From: Salibaculum halophilum
Lineage (GTDB): Bacteria; Pseudomonadota; Alphaproteobacteria; Rhodobacterales; Rhodobacteraceae
Assembly: GCF_002094885.1 (NCBI RefSeq)
Contig: NZ_MSIT01000001.1
Span: 245,688-309,687, forward strand
Direction of reading: 5' to 3'
Length of the DNA: 64,000 bases
The number at the start of each line of letters is the position of its first letter. Position 1 is the stretch's first letter. Positions 38,366 through 48,394 of the stretch are shown here, one piece after another. The translations under genes and the position numbers were made by a program. The notes below the pieces were generated by a model. It searched no databases. It was given only the letters and a program-made list of their open reading frames with translations, and was not told the origin of the DNA.

Positions 38366-38830
38366 ATGACCCAGACCGAGACCCATACCACCGCCATCCA
38401 CAACAAGGACCTGATCCCGCGCGCCATGGTCCGGGCCATGTTCGCGCTGGTCATGGCCGTCCTGGTGCTGGTCACCCTCGCGCGGCTGACCGACCGGCCG
38501 CTGATCGCCACGCCACCCGAGGGCGACGTGGTCAAGTCGCGCGAGCTGGTCATGTCGGGCGACATGTCCGGCGCGGTCACGGTGCGCGCGCCCGACGGCG
38601 GCCTGATCGCCGATCTGGGCCCCGACAAGGGCGGCTTCGTGTCCGGGGTGATGCGCGTCATCGAGCGCGAACGCACGAAACACCGGGTCGCCCTCGAGGG
38701 GCCCGTGACACTGAGGCGGCACGACACCGGCCGCCTGACCATCCACGACCCCTCGACGGGCTGGAGCGCCGACCTCATGGGGTTCGGCGCGGACAATGCC
38801 GGGGCCTTCGCTTGGCTTCTGGCGCAATGA
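38366..38830 (+). CDS. puhC: photosynthetic complex assembly protein PuhC
   Basis: 154 aa. One N-terminal transmembrane helix (residues ~20-42), then a periplasmic domain with RELVMSGDMSGAVTVRAPDG and GFVSGVMRVIERERTKH, typical of PuhC. It assists LH1-RC organisation. The ATG at 38366 is 4 nt after GAGAG. A GTG 9 bp upstream is in frame but less likely. Same transcript as puhA and puhB. Confidence 0.94.
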   Translation: MTQTETHTTAIHNKDLIPRAMVRAMFALVMAVLVLVTLARLTDRPLIATPPEGDVVKSRELVMSGDMSGAVTVRAPDGGLIADLGPDKGGFVSGVMRVIERERTKHRVALEGPVTLRRHDTGRLTIHDPSTGWSADLMGFGADNAGAFAWLLAQ

Positions 38831-38898
38831 GGCATGTCCCCCGGCGGGCGGGAACCCCCCGGGACCGGCATGCGCCAACAGGGAAAAGGAGGCCAATA

Positions 38899-39195
38899 AT
38901 GGGATGGCTTACCAGGGAAATTGAACGTGCCCCCTGCACGGTGGAGATCAGCCACAAGTTCGAGTCGCTGCACGCGCACCTGCGGTTCAACAACGGCGCC
39001 ACCGTCTATCCGGGCGACGAGGTCAAGGTGCACGGCCCCGAGATCATGGCGCCCTTCGGCGAGATCGTCACCGAGGACCGTGAGGCGACCATCGTGCGCG
39101 CCAGCGGGCTGGAGCGGCTCTGGACACGGCTGACCGGCGATTTCGAGGTCATGGAGCTTTGCGAGTTTTCCTTTTCCGAGGAGGTGACGCTATGA
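38899..39195 (+). CDS. bciE: BciE-like small subunit of the O2-dependent cyclase
   Basis: 98 aa soluble protein (MGWLTREIERAPCTVEISHK ... FEVMELCEFSFSEEVTL). It lies directly upstream of acsF with a 4-bp overlap. In R. sphaeroides the small gene immediately before acsF, bciE, is required for AcsF activity. Position and size match, so BciE is the best name, assigned mainly from context. The ATG follows AAAAGGAGG. The tight coupling suggests co-translation and a 1:1 complex with AcsF (inference). Confidence 0.8.
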   Translation: MGWLTREIERAPCTVEISHKFESLHAHLRFNNGATVYPGDEVKVHGPEIMAPFGEIVTEDREATIVRASGLERLWTRLTGDFEVMELCEFSFSEEVTL

Positions 39196-40316
39196 ACGTT
39201 CACGCAGATCACAGCGCCGACGCGAAAACCGCCGAGGAAGGCATCGCCATCCAGCAGGAGCAGGCGAAATTCGACAGCGCCGCGGCCACCGAGGCGGCCA
39301 TGTCGAACACGCTGCTGACCCCACGCTTCTACACCACCGATTTCGACGAGCTCGACGCGATCGACGTCAGCCCCGTGCGGGCGGACTGGGACAAGCTGAT
39401 CGCGCAGATGGAGGCCGACCCCAACAAGGGCCACTTCAAGAAGAACGAGGACTGGGACCACGTCGACTGGGAGGGGATGGACCCCGCCCTGCGCAAGGAA
39501 TTCATCGACTTCCTGATCTCGTCCTGCACCGCCGAGTTCTCGGGCTGCGTGCTCTACAAGGAAATGAAGCGGCGCGGCACCAACCCCGACGTCACGCAGC
39601 TGTTCCAGCTGATGGCGCGCGACGAGGCGCGGCACGCGGGCTTCATCAACGACGCCCTGCGCGAGGCGGGCGTGGCGGTGAACCTCGGGTTCCTGACGCA
39701 GAAGAAGAAATACACCTACTTCCGGCCCAAGTTCATCTACTACGCCACCTACCTGTCGGAAAAGATCGGCTATGCCCGCTACATCACCATCTACCGGCAC
39801 CTTGAACAGCACCCCGAGCATCGCTTTCACCCGCTGTTCAAGTGGTTCCGTGAATGGTGCAACGACGAGTTCAGCCACGGCGAGGCCTTCGCGCTGCTGA
39901 TGCGCACGGACCCCAGGATCACCAGCGGTCGCAATGTCTACTGGATCAAGTTCTTCCTGACGGCCGTCTTTGCCACGATGTACGTGCGTGACCACCAGCG
40001 CCCGGCCTTTCACCAGGCCCTGGGCGTCGATCCCGACTGGTACGCGCAGGAGGTGTTCACAAAGACCTCCGAGATCTCCAAGCAGGTCTTCCCGATCACG
40101 CTGGATATCGAGAACCCGCGCTGGCAGGCGGGGCTGGAGCGCCTGCAGCGGGCCAATGCCGACCTGGACGCTGCGCGCAAGCGGGGCGGGCTCATGGGCG
40201 TCGTCAACCGCCTGACGGCGCAGGCGCGCGCGGCCACGGCCTTTGCCCGGCTCTACTTCATCCCGGCCAAGCGGCACGACGTGCCCGACAGCCCGCGGCT
40301 GCAGCCCGCCTACTGA
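39192..40316 (+). CDS. acsF: O2-dependent Mg-protoporphyrin IX monomethyl ester cyclase AcsF
   Basis: 374 aa di-iron enzyme forming the isocyclic ring with O2. Iron-ligand motifs are CTAEFSGCVLYKEMKRR, ARDEARHAGFINDALRE (E-x-x-H) and WCNDEFSHGEAFALLMRTDP (E-x-x-H). LTPRFYTTDFDELDAIDVS is the usual N-terminal signature. The ATG at 39192 overlaps bciE; a longer in-frame start lies within bciE. The partner enzyme BchE at 18.2-19.9 kb does the same step without oxygen. Confidence 0.98.
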   Translation: MNVHADHSADAKTAEEGIAIQQEQAKFDSAAATEAAMSNTLLTPRFYTTDFDELDAIDVSPVRADWDKLIAQMEADPNKGHFKKNEDWDHVDWEGMDPALRKEFIDFLISSCTAEFSGCVLYKEMKRRGTNPDVTQLFQLMARDEARHAGFINDALREAGVAVNLGFLTQKKKYTYFRPKFIYYATYLSEKIGYARYITIYRHLEQHPEHRFHPLFKWFREWCNDEFSHGEAFALLMRTDPRITSGRNVYWIKFFLTAVFATMYVRDHQRPAFHQALGVDPDWYAQEVFTKTSEISKQVFPITLDIENPRWQAGLERLQRANADLDAARKRGGLMGVVNRLTAQARAATAFARLYFIPAKRHDVPDSPRLQPAY

Positions 40317-40365
40317 TGATCGCCGCGGGGACATATCGCGGACACGCGGGCGAAGGGGGGGCACC

Positions 40366-41181
40366 ATGATGGCCAACCCCTGGATCGCGGCGGGTGTCGC
40401 GCTGTTCCTGTGGTGGTTCTCCACCGGGATCATCCTGCTGGCGGTGCGCCGGGCCGACAGGTCCGGCGCCGCGGCCCGGCGCACGCTGACCTGGGGGGCC
40501 TTGCCCGTGCCGGCCCTGGGCGCTTGGGGCCTCTGGGTCACGCTGGACCAGACCGGGCCGGCGGCGGCCTACGGGGCGTTCCTGTCGGCGCTGGCGCTCT
40601 GGGGCTGGATCGAGCTGGCCTTCCTGACCGGCGCGATCACCGGCCCCAACCTGCGCCCCTGCCCCGAGCGCCTGCCGGAGTGGGAACGCTTCCTGCGGGC
40701 CTGGGGCACGATCGCCCACCACGAGGTTCTGCTGGCCGCTGTGCTGGCCGGCATCTGGATCATCGGCTTCGGCGCGGCCAATATCGTCGCGCCCTGGATC
40801 TTCACAACGCTCTACTTCGCGCGGGTCTCGGCCAAGCTGAACCTCTATTTCGGGGTGCCCCGGATCAACACCGAGTTCATCCCCGAGGCACTGGCCCACA
40901 TGACCAGCCACTTCCGTATCTCGCGGCTCAACTGGGTTTTTCCGGTCTCGATCACAGCGCTGACATGGGCCAGCGCCTGCTGGATCGAGCGGCTGCTGGC
41001 CGCCCCCACCCCGGGCGCGGCCGTGGGCTATGCCCTGCTGGCCGCGCTGACCCTGCTGGCCGCGCTTGAGCACTGGCTCATGGTGCTGCCGCTGCCCGAT
41101 GCGAAACTCTGGCGCTGGATGCTGCCCGCGCCCAAGACACCAACCAAGACGATAAGACCGGAGGGATCCCATGGATTTTGA
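40366..41181 (+). CDS. puhE: photosynthetic complex assembly protein PuhE
   Basis: 271 aa, about seven transmembrane helices (DUF3623). [20 protein letters not shown] at the start, [40 protein letters not shown] and [16 protein letters not shown] are characteristic. It is needed for normal RC/LH1 levels in R. capsulatus and tunes bacteriochlorophyll supply. Two adjacent ATGs follow AGGGGGGG. The end overlaps the hemA start by 11 bp. Confidence 0.94.
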   Translation: MMANPWIAAGVALFLWWFSTGIILLAVRRADRSGAAARRTLTWGALPVPALGAWGLWVTLDQTGPAAAYGAFLSALALWGWIELAFLTGAITGPNLRPCPERLPEWERFLRAWGTIAHHEVLLAAVLAGIWIIGFGAANIVAPWIFTTLYFARVSAKLNLYFGVPRINTEFIPEALAHMTSHFRISRLNWVFPVSITALTWASACWIERLLAAPTPGAAVGYALLAALTLLAALEHWLMVLPLPDAKLWRWMLPAPKTPTKTIRPEGSHGF

Positions 41182-42385
41182 CGCGATGTTTACCGCGCAG
41201 CTGGACCGCTTGAAGGACGATGGGAACTACCGCGTCTTCGCCGAGCTCGAACGCCAGTGCGGGGCCTTCCCCCGCGCGCGCAACCACGGGGAGGATGCCC
41301 CCGACGAGGTCACCGTCTGGTGTTCCAACGATTACCTCGGGATGGGCCAGCACCCGGTGGTGCGCCAGGCCATGAAGGACACGATCGACGCTTGCGGCAC
41401 CGGCGCGGGCGGCACGCGCAACATCTCGGGCACCAACCGCCACCACGTCGCGCTGGAGGCCGAACTGGCCGATCTGCACGGCAAGGAGGCGGCGCTGCTG
41501 TTCACAAGCGGCTACGTGTCGAACTGGGCCGCGCTCTCGACGCTTGGATCACGCCTGCCCGACGCGGTGATCCTGTCGGACGCGGGCAACCACGCCAGCA
41601 TGATCGAGGGCATCCGCCATTCGCGGGCGCAGAAGGTCATCTGGAAGCACAACGACCCAGAGGACCTGGACGCCAAGCTGTCGGCCCTGCCGGCCAACGC
41701 GCCCAAGATCGTCGCCTTCGAGAGCGTCTATTCCATGGACGGCGACATCTGCCCCATGGAGGAAATCATCGAGGTCGCCGAGAAGCACGGCGCCATGACC
41801 TACCTCGACGAGGTGCACGCGGTGGGCCTTTACGGCGCCCGCGGCGGCGGCATTTCCGAGGCGCGCGGACTGGCCCATCGCATCACCCTGATCGAGGGCA
41901 CGCTGGGCAAGGCCTTCGGCTGCATGGGCGGCTATGTCACCGGCTCGGCGGCGCTGTGCGACTTCATCCGGTCCTTTGCCAGCGGTTTCATCTTCACCAC
42001 CGCCCTGCCGCCGGCCATCGCGGCGGCCGCGCAGGCCTCGATCGCGCATCTGAAAACCTCGCAGGTCGAGCGCGACCAGCAGCGCCGCCAGGTCGCCCGC
42101 CTGCGCGAGATGCTCGACCGGCAGGGCATTCCGCACCTGGAAAACGACAGCCATATCATCCCCGTGATGATCAAGGACCCGGTCAAGTGCCGGATGCTGG
42201 CCGATATCCTGATGCGTGATTTCGGGATCTACGTGCAGCCGATCAACTATCCCACCGTGCCCAAGGGCACCGAGCGGCTGCGCTTTACCCCCGGCCCGCT
42301 GCACAGCGACGCCGACCTGGTGCACCTCGTCGAGGCGCTGACGGTGCTTTGGAAGCAATGCGCGCTGGCGCACGCCGTGGCCTGA
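41171..42385 (+). CDS. hemA: 5-aminolevulinate synthase
   Basis: 404 aa PLP enzyme that condenses glycine and succinyl-CoA, the first step of tetrapyrrole synthesis in alphaproteobacteria. The PLP lysine is K247 in [33 protein letters not shown] and [12 protein letters not shown] are conserved. The ATG follows GGAGG. Last gene of the bchF superoperon, linking ALA supply to pigment genes. No PpsR or FNR-like site was seen just upstream, so its main control here is through the operon or internal promoters. Confidence 0.98.
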   Translation: MDFDAMFTAQLDRLKDDGNYRVFAELERQCGAFPRARNHGEDAPDEVTVWCSNDYLGMGQHPVVRQAMKDTIDACGTGAGGTRNISGTNRHHVALEAELADLHGKEAALLFTSGYVSNWAALSTLGSRLPDAVILSDAGNHASMIEGIRHSRAQKVIWKHNDPEDLDAKLSALPANAPKIVAFESVYSMDGDICPMEEIIEVAEKHGAMTYLDEVHAVGLYGARGGGISEARGLAHRITLIEGTLGKAFGCMGGYVTGSAALCDFIRSFASGFIFTTALPPAIAAAAQASIAHLKTSQVERDQQRRQVARLREMLDRQGIPHLENDSHIIPVMIKDPVKCRMLADILMRDFGIYVQPINYPTVPKGTERLRFTPGPLHSDADLVHLVEALTVLWKQCALAHAVA

Positions 42386-42465
42386 GACCGCGCCGACGTT
42401 CGCGCGGGCGCGCCGGGGGCACGACCGCGTGGCTGGATATAATTGCCGGCGAACGCTGGGGGCGG

Positions 42466-42503
42466 CACTGCGCCCGTCCGTCCCGAAGGCAGAGGGCGCA
42501 GTG
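42466..42503. terminator. 10-bp inverted repeat between convergent hemA and dxs
   Basis: CACTGCGCCC (42466-42475) and GGGCGCAGTG (42494-42503) pair perfectly across an 18-nt loop. It is placed in the 211-bp convergent gap between the two superoperons, the right position for a bidirectional stop. No T-tract, so Rho or other factors may be needed. Confidence 0.5.
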
Positions 42504-42596
42504 ACGATACGCAGTTACCATGCTTCGGTCTGGCAAAGCGGCGGCGTCATGCTGGCCCGACAGGCCGCGGGGCCAGCCATTCTTTAATGCGACGTC

Positions 42597-44525
42597 TCAG
42601 CGGACGGAGGAGAGGGAAACGACCCCGCCGGTCCCCGCCAGGGCCGCGCGCGCGGTCGCCGCGATATCCGCGGCGGTCATGCCCGCCTCTTCATACATCT
42701 CGGCCGGGCTGGCCTGGTCGATGAAGCGGTCGGGCAGGCAGACATTGCGGATCGCGAGGCCGCGGTCGAAACAGCCCCGGCGGGCCAGCTCGTGCATGAC
42801 GACCGAGCCGAAGCCGCCTTCGGCCCCCTGCTCGACGGTTAGCAGCGCCCGGTGATCGCGCGCCAGTGTCTCTACAAGGTCGCCGTCCAGCGGCTTGGCA
42901 AAGCGGGCATCGGCGACGGTGACACTGATGCCCTCCTGGGCCAGCGCCTCCGCGACACTCAGGCAGGCGTCCAGGTGCGCCCCGTAAGACAGGATCGCAG
43001 CGTCCGCGCCCTGCCGCACAATCCGGCCCTTGCCGATCTCCAGCACCTGGCCGCGGTCGGGCAGCGTCACGCCGGTGCCCGCCCCGCGCGGATAGCGAAA
43101 GGCGATCGGGCCGCTGTCATGCGCGGCGGCGGTGGCGACCATGTGGACAAGCTCGGCCTCGTCCGCGGCCGCCATGACGGTAAAGCCCGGTAGGCTGGAC
43201 AGGTAGCCGACGTCAAAAGCGCCGGCATGGGTGGCCCCGTCGGCGCCCACCAGCCCGGCACGGTCAATGGCAAAGCGCACCGGCAGGCCCTGGAGGGCCA
43301 CGTCGTGGACGACCTGGTCATAGGCGCGCTGCAGGAAGGTCGAATAGATCGCGCAGAAGGGTTTCAGCCCGCTGGCCGCCATCCCGGCGGCGAAGGTCAC
43401 GCCGTGCTGTTCGGCGATGCCGACATCGAAGACGCGCGCCGGAAAGCGCTCGGCCATCTTGGCGACGCCCGTGCCGTCCGGCATCGCCGCGGTGACGGCA
43501 ACCACGCGGTCGTCGCGTGCGGCCGCCTCGGTTAGCGCGGTTCCGAAGACCGAGGTGTAGGAGGGCGCGCCGCCGGCCTTCTTGGCCTGCGCCCCTGTGG
43601 CGGGGTCGAACTTTGCCACGCCATGGCCGCAGTCGGCGGCGTCCTCGGCGGGGGCATAGCCCTTGCCCTTGACCGTGCAGCAATGGATCAGCACCGGCCC
43701 GGTGGCCCGTGCCCGTGCCGCACGCAGCACCGGCAACAACTGGTCCATGTCGTGCCCGTCGATGGGGCCGATGTAGTCGAAGCCCAGCTCCTCGAAGAGC
43801 GTGCCGCTGCCGGTCAGCCCGGTGACCATCTGGCGCGCGCGCTTGGCGCCTTCGCGCATCGGGGCGGGCATGGCGGATTCGACGCCCTCGGCCATGGACC
43901 GCACCCGCGCCAGCGGCTCGCTGGCATACATCCGGCTGAGGTAGGACGACATCGCACCCACGGGCGGCGCGATGGACATCTCGTTGTCGTTGAGGATCAC
44001 GAAAAGCCGCCGCCCCTCGTGCCCGGCATTGTTCATCGCCTCGTAGGCCATGCCGGCGCTGATCGCCCCGTCGCCGATCACGGCGATGGAATCCCCGGTC
44101 GGCTGGCCCATGTCGCGGCCCACGGCGAAGCCCAGCGCGGCGCTGATCGAGGTGCTGGAATGCGCGGCACCGAAGGGGTCGTGCGCGGACTCGCTGCGCT
44201 TGGTGAAGCCCGACAGCCCGTCTTTCTGGCGCAGAGTGCGGATGCGGTCGCGCCGCCCGGTCAGGATCTTGTGCGGGTAGCACTGGTGGCCCACGTCCCA
44301 GACCAGCTTGTCGAGCGGCGTGTTGAAGACCGCGTGGATCGCTACGCTCAGTTCCACCACGCCCAGCGAGGAGCCGAGGTGCCCGCCGGTCTCGGACACA
44401 GCCGAGATCACTTCGGCGCGCAACTCTCCGGCGAGGGCGGCAAGCTTGTTATCGGGCAGCTGGCGCAGGTCCGACGGCCCGGCGACCCTGTCGAGCAGCG
44501 GTGTTGCGGGTCTGTCGTCGTCCAT
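42597..44525 (-). CDS. dxs: 1-deoxy-D-xylulose-5-phosphate synthase
   Basis: 642 aa thiamine-diphosphate transketolase-like enzyme, first step of the MEP isoprenoid pathway. [38 protein letters not shown], the ThDP motif [18 protein letters not shown] and [20 protein letters not shown] are diagnostic. The ATG at 44525 was taken because the frame beyond runs into non-coding sequence near pufC. It lies 98 bp after pufC on the same strand and probably shares its transcript, tying isoprenoid supply to reaction-centre expression. A second chromosomal dxs copy may exist outside the window. Confidence 0.98.
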   Translation of the reverse strand: MDDDRPATPLLDRVAGPSDLRQLPDNKLAALAGELRAEVISAVSETGGHLGSSLGVVELSVAIHAVFNTPLDKLVWDVGHQCYPHKILTGRRDRIRTLRQKDGLSGFTKRSESAHDPFGAAHSSTSISAALGFAVGRDMGQPTGDSIAVIGDGAISAGMAYEAMNNAGHEGRRLFVILNDNEMSIAPPVGAMSSYLSRMYASEPLARVRSMAEGVESAMPAPMREGAKRARQMVTGLTGSGTLFEELGFDYIGPIDGHDMDQLLPVLRAARARATGPVLIHCCTVKGKGYAPAEDAADCGHGVAKFDPATGAQAKKAGGAPSYTSVFGTALTEAAARDDRVVAVTAAMPDGTGVAKMAERFPARVFDVGIAEQHGVTFAAGMAASGLKPFCAIYSTFLQRAYDQVVHDVALQGLPVRFAIDRAGLVGADGATHAGAFDVGYLSSLPGFTVMAAADEAELVHMVATAAAHDSGPIAFRYPRGAGTGVTLPDRGQVLEIGKGRIVRQGADAAILSYGAHLDACLSVAEALAQEGISVTVADARFAKPLDGDLVETLARDHRALLTVEQGAEGGFGSVVMHELARRGCFDRGLAIRNVCLPDRFIDQASPAEMYEEAGMTAADIAATARAALAGTGGVVSLSSVR

Positions 44526-44623
44526 GGCTCCCCCCTTCGCGGTGGCGGCACCGCGCGGCCCTGGCCCGGGGGCGCGATGTCCGGTCGGGGACGGCGACGA
44601 AGGGCCGCCGCCCCGCAGTGTTA

Positions 44624-45748
44624 CTATTCGGCGGCCTCGTAGACCGGCGCGCCGGTTGTGGCCAGTTCCGGCCAGTCGCCGATCACGTTGGTGCCCTGCA
44701 GGGGTTGCTGATACCCCTTGTGGCAGGTCTTGCACCCGGCCTTGGGCGCGTCCTGATGCACCGGACCCAGCCGCTCGGGCGGGTATTCGTCCCGCAGCGG
44801 CACCAGATAGTCGTTGTTCATCTCAAGAACCATCTGGATGCCGAGGGTCTCGGTGGCCCATTGCGGGGTCACCTGCGCCCCGTCGTAGAAGGCGCGGCTG
44901 TTGTGGCAGAACAGGCAGTTCACCCCCAGCGAGTTGCTGACGTAGTTCATCAGCGAATAGGTCCGCTCGGCGTTCTGGATGGCCGGGATGCCGGGGTCCG
45001 CGGGGCTGCCCTCGACCCGCGAGGCGAGGTCGTGAACGCCGATCATCTCGCCGTCCAGCAGGTAGGTCTCCAGCGCGTCCGAGGGCAGCGAGGTCGCTTG
45101 CGACTGCGCCGTCACCCGGTTCTGGTTGGCCGACCAGCCCATGGCGGACTCGTTGACGTCGCCCATCTTGAACCAGATGTCGCTGGGCACGTTCTGGCCG
45201 CGGTGGCAGGTCATGCAGGTAACGCCGACCTCCTTGTTTGCGTTGACGTGGCCGGCCCAGTACTCGTTGATGTTCTGGGTCATCTGGATCATCCGCCGCG
45301 AGACCACCTTGGTATAGAGGTTGTCCTCGGCGTAGGTTTCCAGCCCGCCGTCGCCGTGGCAGTAAGCGCAGCCCTCCTCGGGGGCGACCCAGCGGGTGAT
45401 GGCCGCCATCAGCCGGTTGAAGTTGGCGTCGGTCAGATCGCCCAGCACCTGTACGTTCTCGTAGATGTCACCGGCCAGCGGCTCGCCCGGTTCGGGCACG
45501 AAGGGCGGATCTTCCAGCAGGAGCGCGATATCCGGGTCGGGCTCGGCCAGGTCGGCCTCGAACTCGGGCACCGACATGCCGGTGCCGCGCGGCCCGGTCT
45601 GCAGGCTGTCGGTGGGCACCGGGTTGCCGAAGGCGACCAGCATCGAGGCGGTGAAGACCGCCGCCCCGATGACCCCGATCAGAAGCGCGGGCCCGTAGAT
45701 GTTGACGGGATTGTCCCGGTTCCATTTGTCATACCACTTGGGAAACAT
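44624..45748 (-). CDS. pufC: reaction-centre tetraheme cytochrome c subunit
   Basis: 374 aa periplasmic electron donor to the photooxidised special pair. Four heme c motifs are present: CAYCH, CMTCH, CLFCH and CKTCH. The N-terminal segment ([20 protein letters not shown]) is a membrane anchor. No lipobox cysteine follows it, so the helix is probably retained instead of being replaced by lipid. The gene sits 3 bp after pufM, where R. sphaeroides has pufX. The linker with repeated D, E and P residues after the anchor is typical. Confidence 0.98.
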   Translation of the reverse strand: MFPKWYDKWNRDNPVNIYGPALLIGVIGAAVFTASMLVAFGNPVPTDSLQTGPRGTGMSVPEFEADLAEPDPDIALLLEDPPFVPEPGEPLAGDIYENVQVLGDLTDANFNRLMAAITRWVAPEEGCAYCHGDGGLETYAEDNLYTKVVSRRMIQMTQNINEYWAGHVNANKEVGVTCMTCHRGQNVPSDIWFKMGDVNESAMGWSANQNRVTAQSQATSLPSDALETYLLDGEMIGVHDLASRVEGSPADPGIPAIQNAERTYSLMNYVSNSLGVNCLFCHNSRAFYDGAQVTPQWATETLGIQMVLEMNNDYLVPLRDEYPPERLGPVHQDAPKAGCKTCHKGYQQPLQGTNVIGDWPELATTGAPVYEAAE

Positions 45749-45751
45749 GGG

Positions 45752-46741
45752 TCATTCCTCCTGCCCGATGAAGCCTTCGTAGGACCCGTAGGCCTCGTAG
45801 CCGTAGGATCCGTCATACATCGGCGCGAAGTTGTGTTCCTGCGCCCAGATGAACCAGTTGTCCACGACCGTGCCCGTCAGCAGGATGCCGATGCCGCCGG
45901 TGATCGGGGTCAGGACCGCGAACCACCAGGCCCAGCGGTGGATGCCCTCCATCGTGGCGTTGAAGCCCATGGTCCAGCGCCAGAACAGCGCCGCGCGTTC
46001 GCTGGCGGTGCCACGGTCGACGATCTGCTCCAGCTCGCGGTCGCCGCCGAAGCGGGTCACCGCCAGGATCGTCGCGCCGTGCATGGCAAACAGCAGCACC
46101 GAGCCGTAGAGGAACACGATGCTCAGGCAGTGGAACGGGTTGTAATAGAGGTTGCCGTAGCGGATCGAGAAGGCCGTCGTCCAGTCGAGGTGCGGGAAGA
46201 TGCCGTAGGGCACCGCCTCGGACCAGGAGCCCATGAGCACCGGGCGGAACAGCCCGAGCACAAGGAACAGCCAGATGGCCGAGCCGAAGGCCCAGAAGAC
46301 ATGCTTGCCCATCTTGTGGCTGACGGCCAGCTGATAGGACCGCGCCCACCAGGCCAGCACCGAGATCAGCAGGAAGAAGGAACTGATGATGTACCAGCCC
46401 CCGTCGTTGAGCGGCGGGATCGACAGCCCGTATTCCGGGCTGGGCGGTTCGAGCGCCAGCCAGAAGCCCTGGCGCAGGAACTCGGGGATCGACCAGCCGA
46501 CCTGCGCCAGCATGTTGAAGCCCACGATGGTGAACCAAAGCAGCCCGGTGGCCAGGCTGATCAGCCCCAGCATGCCGAGATTGATCGGCCCCACCTGGGC
46601 GTTGCCGAACAGGCCCAGCAGTTTCGAGTAGAAGGGCGTGCCGGCGCGTTCGGCCATCAGCCGGCCGCCGGTGGCGTCCAGGCCCATCTCGGGCGTCCCC
46701 TGGACCTGAACCTGCGTGAATATGTTCTGATACTCGGCCAT
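45752..46741 (-). CDS. pufM: photosynthetic reaction centre M subunit
   Basis: 329 aa, five transmembrane helices. It binds bacteriochlorophylls, QA and the non-heme iron with PufL. Recognisable pieces are [20 protein letters not shown] at the start, [20 protein letters not shown] (iron- and pigment-binding His), [20 protein letters not shown] and a C-terminus [11 protein letters not shown]. It is 3 bp from pufL and 3 bp from pufC. A few extra residues follow the usual C-terminal region ([16 protein letters not shown]). Confidence 0.98.
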   Translation of the reverse strand: MAEYQNIFTQVQVQGTPEMGLDATGGRLMAERAGTPFYSKLLGLFGNAQVGPINLGMLGLISLATGLLWFTIVGFNMLAQVGWSIPEFLRQGFWLALEPPSPEYGLSIPPLNDGGWYIISSFFLLISVLAWWARSYQLAVSHKMGKHVFWAFGSAIWLFLVLGLFRPVLMGSWSEAVPYGIFPHLDWTTAFSIRYGNLYYNPFHCLSIVFLYGSVLLFAMHGATILAVTRFGGDRELEQIVDRGTASERAALFWRWTMGFNATMEGIHRWAWWFAVLTPITGGIGILLTGTVVDNWFIWAQEHNFAPMYDGSYGYEAYGSYEGFIGQEE

Positions 46742-46744
46742 GGT

Positions 46745-47584
46745 TTACATCCCCACCTGAGAGGGCCAGATCGGCGCCTCGAGCCACCAGTTCCACCATT
46801 CGGGCCAGCCCTTGGTCCAGACCGGGCCGCTGATGATGATGCAGATCGCGGACCAGAACCCGGCGTTCAGCGCCAGCAGAAGCCCGACGCGGTGAATGCC
46901 CAGCGTGCCCACGGAATAGCCGATGAAGTCGCGAAAGAAGGTGTCCTCGTGATCCGGCGTCTTCATCTCCTCGCCCTTCTCGGGATTGGCCGCCGAGAGG
47001 ATCAGCCCGCCGTGCAGCGCCAGCGCCAGCGTGGTGGTGAAAAAGAACGTCACCGCCAGCATGTGGGCCGGGTTGTAGTGGAAATGCAGGTAGGCGTAGC
47101 CGGTGTTGCTCACCCAGTCGAGGTGGCTGAAGATGCCGTAGGGAAAGCCGTGCCCCCAGGCGCCCATCAGCAGCGGGCGGAACACCACCAGCGTGGCATA
47201 GGCGAAGATCGCGACGCCGAAGGCGATGGGGACGTGATAGCCCATGCCCAGCTTGCGGCAGATCTCGACCTCGCGCAGCGCCCAGCTGATGAAGGCCCCC
47301 AGCGCGCAGATCGTGATGATCTGCCACAGGCCCCCCTCCATGAGTGGCGCCATGCCCAGGCCGTAGGACAGGTCGGGCGGCGCGATATTGATGAGCCAGG
47401 GATTGAAGGTGCCCTGCTGCGAGGCCCCCCAGAAGATCAGGATGGTGCCGAGCAGGGCGAAAAAGGTCGTCGTGACCCCGAAGAAACCGACGTAGAAGGG
47501 TCCGACCCAGAAGTCGAACAGATCGCCGCCGATCAGTGTCCCCCCGCGGACCCGGTATTTGCGTTCGAAACTGAGCAAGGCCAT
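46745..47584 (-). CDS. pufL: photosynthetic reaction centre L subunit
   Basis: 279 aa, five transmembrane helices. [20 protein letters not shown] opens the protein as in all Puf[21 protein letters not shown] and [20 protein letters not shown] carry pigment, quinone and iron ligands. The start at 47584 is fixed by homology; the frame upstream is a 49-codon extension through the pufA-pufL hairpin region. It is separated from pufA by 115 bp with a strong stem-loop. Confidence 0.98.
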   Translation of the reverse strand: MALLSFERKYRVRGGTLIGGDLFDFWVGPFYVGFFGVTTTFFALLGTILIFWGASQQGTFNPWLINIAPPDLSYGLGMAPLMEGGLWQIITICALGAFISWALREVEICRKLGMGYHVPIAFGVAIFAYATLVVFRPLLMGAWGHGFPYGIFSHLDWVSNTGYAYLHFHYNPAHMLAVTFFFTTTLALALHGGLILSAANPEKGEEMKTPDHEDTFFRDFIGYSVGTLGIHRVGLLLALNAGFWSAICIIISGPVWTKGWPEWWNWWLEAPIWPSQVGM

Positions 47585-47653
47585 TTTCGTCGTCTCCGCG
47601 TGTTGTGGCCTGTCGGGGTCTGCCGCGACGGACCAAAAGAATTCTTGATGGTC

Positions 47654-47681
47654 ACCGCGGGCGAGCGCACCCGCCCGCGGT
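47654..47681 (-). terminator. pufA-pufL intercistronic stem-loop
   Basis: ACCGCGGGCG and CGCCCGCGGT pair perfectly (10 bp) around an 8-nt loop, followed on the minus strand by sequence containing ATTCTTTT. In Rhodobacter an equivalent hairpin stabilises the pufBA message and partly stops transcription, giving more antenna than reaction centre. The same role is inferred here. Confidence 0.75.
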
Positions 47682-47699
47682 ATCAGTCTTGCCAGGCGA

Positions 47700-47861
47700 T
47701 CACCGCCCGTACTTCTCGGCCGCGATTTCAAACCAGTTGAAACCGTCGGTGCTCAGAAGCACGAGGTGGATCATCGCCGCGAGCAGGAACAGGAAGACGC
47801 CCTGCGCCACGAAAACGCGGCGGGGGTCGAAGATGAGCCAGATCTTGTAGAACTTTGCCAT
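47700..47861 (-). CDS. pufA: light-harvesting LH1 alpha polypeptide
   Basis: 53 aa. It begins [20 protein letters not shown], has a single transmembrane helix, and carries the bacteriochlorophyll-binding histidine H32 in [11 protein letters not shown]. It ends EIAAEKYGR. It forms the inner ring of the LH1 antenna with PufB. Translated by hand because it is short. Start 14 bp after pufB. The K-I-W and D-P-R-R-V-F motif near the N-terminus is the standard LH1 alpha signature. Confidence 0.97.
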   Translation of the reverse strand: MAKFYKIWLIFDPRRVFVAQGVFLFLLAAMIHLVLLSTDGFNWFEIAAEKYGR

Positions 47862-47875
47862 TTCTCAACCCTTCC

Positions 47876-48025
47876 TCAGAACCAGGGGAACCAGATGAAG
47901 GTCGCGATATGCGCGACCACCGCGATCAGTGAGAACAGCCAAAGGCCGCTCATGTACACCGAATGCAGTTCCTGGGCCTGCTCGTCAGTGAGACCTGTGA
48001 AGGACAGGTCGGATTTATCAGCCAT
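47876..48025 (-). CDS. pufB: light-harvesting LH1 beta polypeptide
   Basis: 49 aa. The N-terminal part is polar ([20 protein letters not shown]), then [11 protein letters not shown] and the transmembrane helix with the ligand histidine in [15 protein letters not shown]. The pattern E-L-H-x-x-Y-x-x-x-x-W and the terminal W-x-P-W-F are typical LH1 beta features. A very strong Shine-Dalgarno, GGAGGAAAG, precedes the ATG, in line with high expression. First structural gene of pufBALMC. Confidence 0.97.
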   Translation of the reverse strand: MADKSDLSFTGLTDEQAQELHSVYMSGLWLFSLIAVVAHIATFIWFPWF

Positions 48026-48060
48026 GAACTTTCCTCCGGAATGTTATGCTGACGCCGCGT

Positions 48061-48130
48061 GCCCCGCGGCCGGGTGCCTTCGGGGCCTTCACGGTCCCTC
48101 AGGTTTCTGTCCGCCCCCCGCGGGGGACAG
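48061..48130 (-). repeat. two stem-loops between pufQ and pufB
   Basis: GCCCCG (48061-48066) pairs with CGGGGC (48081-48086). CTGTCC (48107-48112) pairs with GGACAG (48125-48130), with further C/G runs inside. They lie in the 141-bp pufQ-pufB spacer, where mRNA processing is known in Rhodobacter. Confidence 0.5.
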
Positions 48131-48166
48131 GCAGCTCGTGTCCCGGATCACCGGTCCCCGAAGGGA

Positions 48167-48391
48167 TCAGGCCGAGAATATCATGGGCGTCATGCGATCC
48201 GCTTCCGCCCAGGCCCGGGCCAGCGGCCCGCGCAGGTTCAGGGTGCGGTGGCGGGCCACCTCGCGCGCCCAGCGCAGGCTGGCGAAGGGCAGCGCGCAGA
48301 CGAAGATGAGCGTGAAATAGACATGGAACTCGGCGCTCCGGGGGCGGCCGCAACGGGCGCGCGGCGGGACGTGCGAAGAGATGTCGGTCAT
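48167..48391 (-). CDS. pufQ: PufQ
   Basis: 74 aa small membrane protein with one hydrophobic helix (EFHVYFTLIFVCALPFASLR). It matches PufQ in length, motif (F-x-V-Y-F-x-L-I-F) and place between bchZ and pufB. PufQ influences bacteriochlorophyll production in R. capsulatus, possibly as a carrier of intermediates; mechanism unsettled. Its start is 3 bp after the bchZ stop. In Rhodobacter a major oxygen-controlled puf promoter lies inside bchZ just upstream. Confidence 0.93.
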   Translation of the reverse strand: MTDISSHVPPRARCGRPRSAEFHVYFTLIFVCALPFASLRWAREVARHRTLNLRGPLARAWAEADRMTPMIFSA

Positions 48392-48394
48392 GGG

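Noticed and set aside
44526..44623. Possible terminator between pufC and dxs
   Set aside because: Only GC-rich sequence with weak, distant complementarities; no clear stem plus T-tract.
44501..47740. 1079-codon plus-strand frame opposite pufC, pufM and pufL
   Set aside because: It is antisense to three certain reaction-centre genes and shows no family signature.
48107..48130. TGTCC...GGACA near pufQ as a PpsR site
   Set aside because: Spacing is 15 or 16 bases and the sequence is a GC hairpin; treated as an RNA stem-loop.
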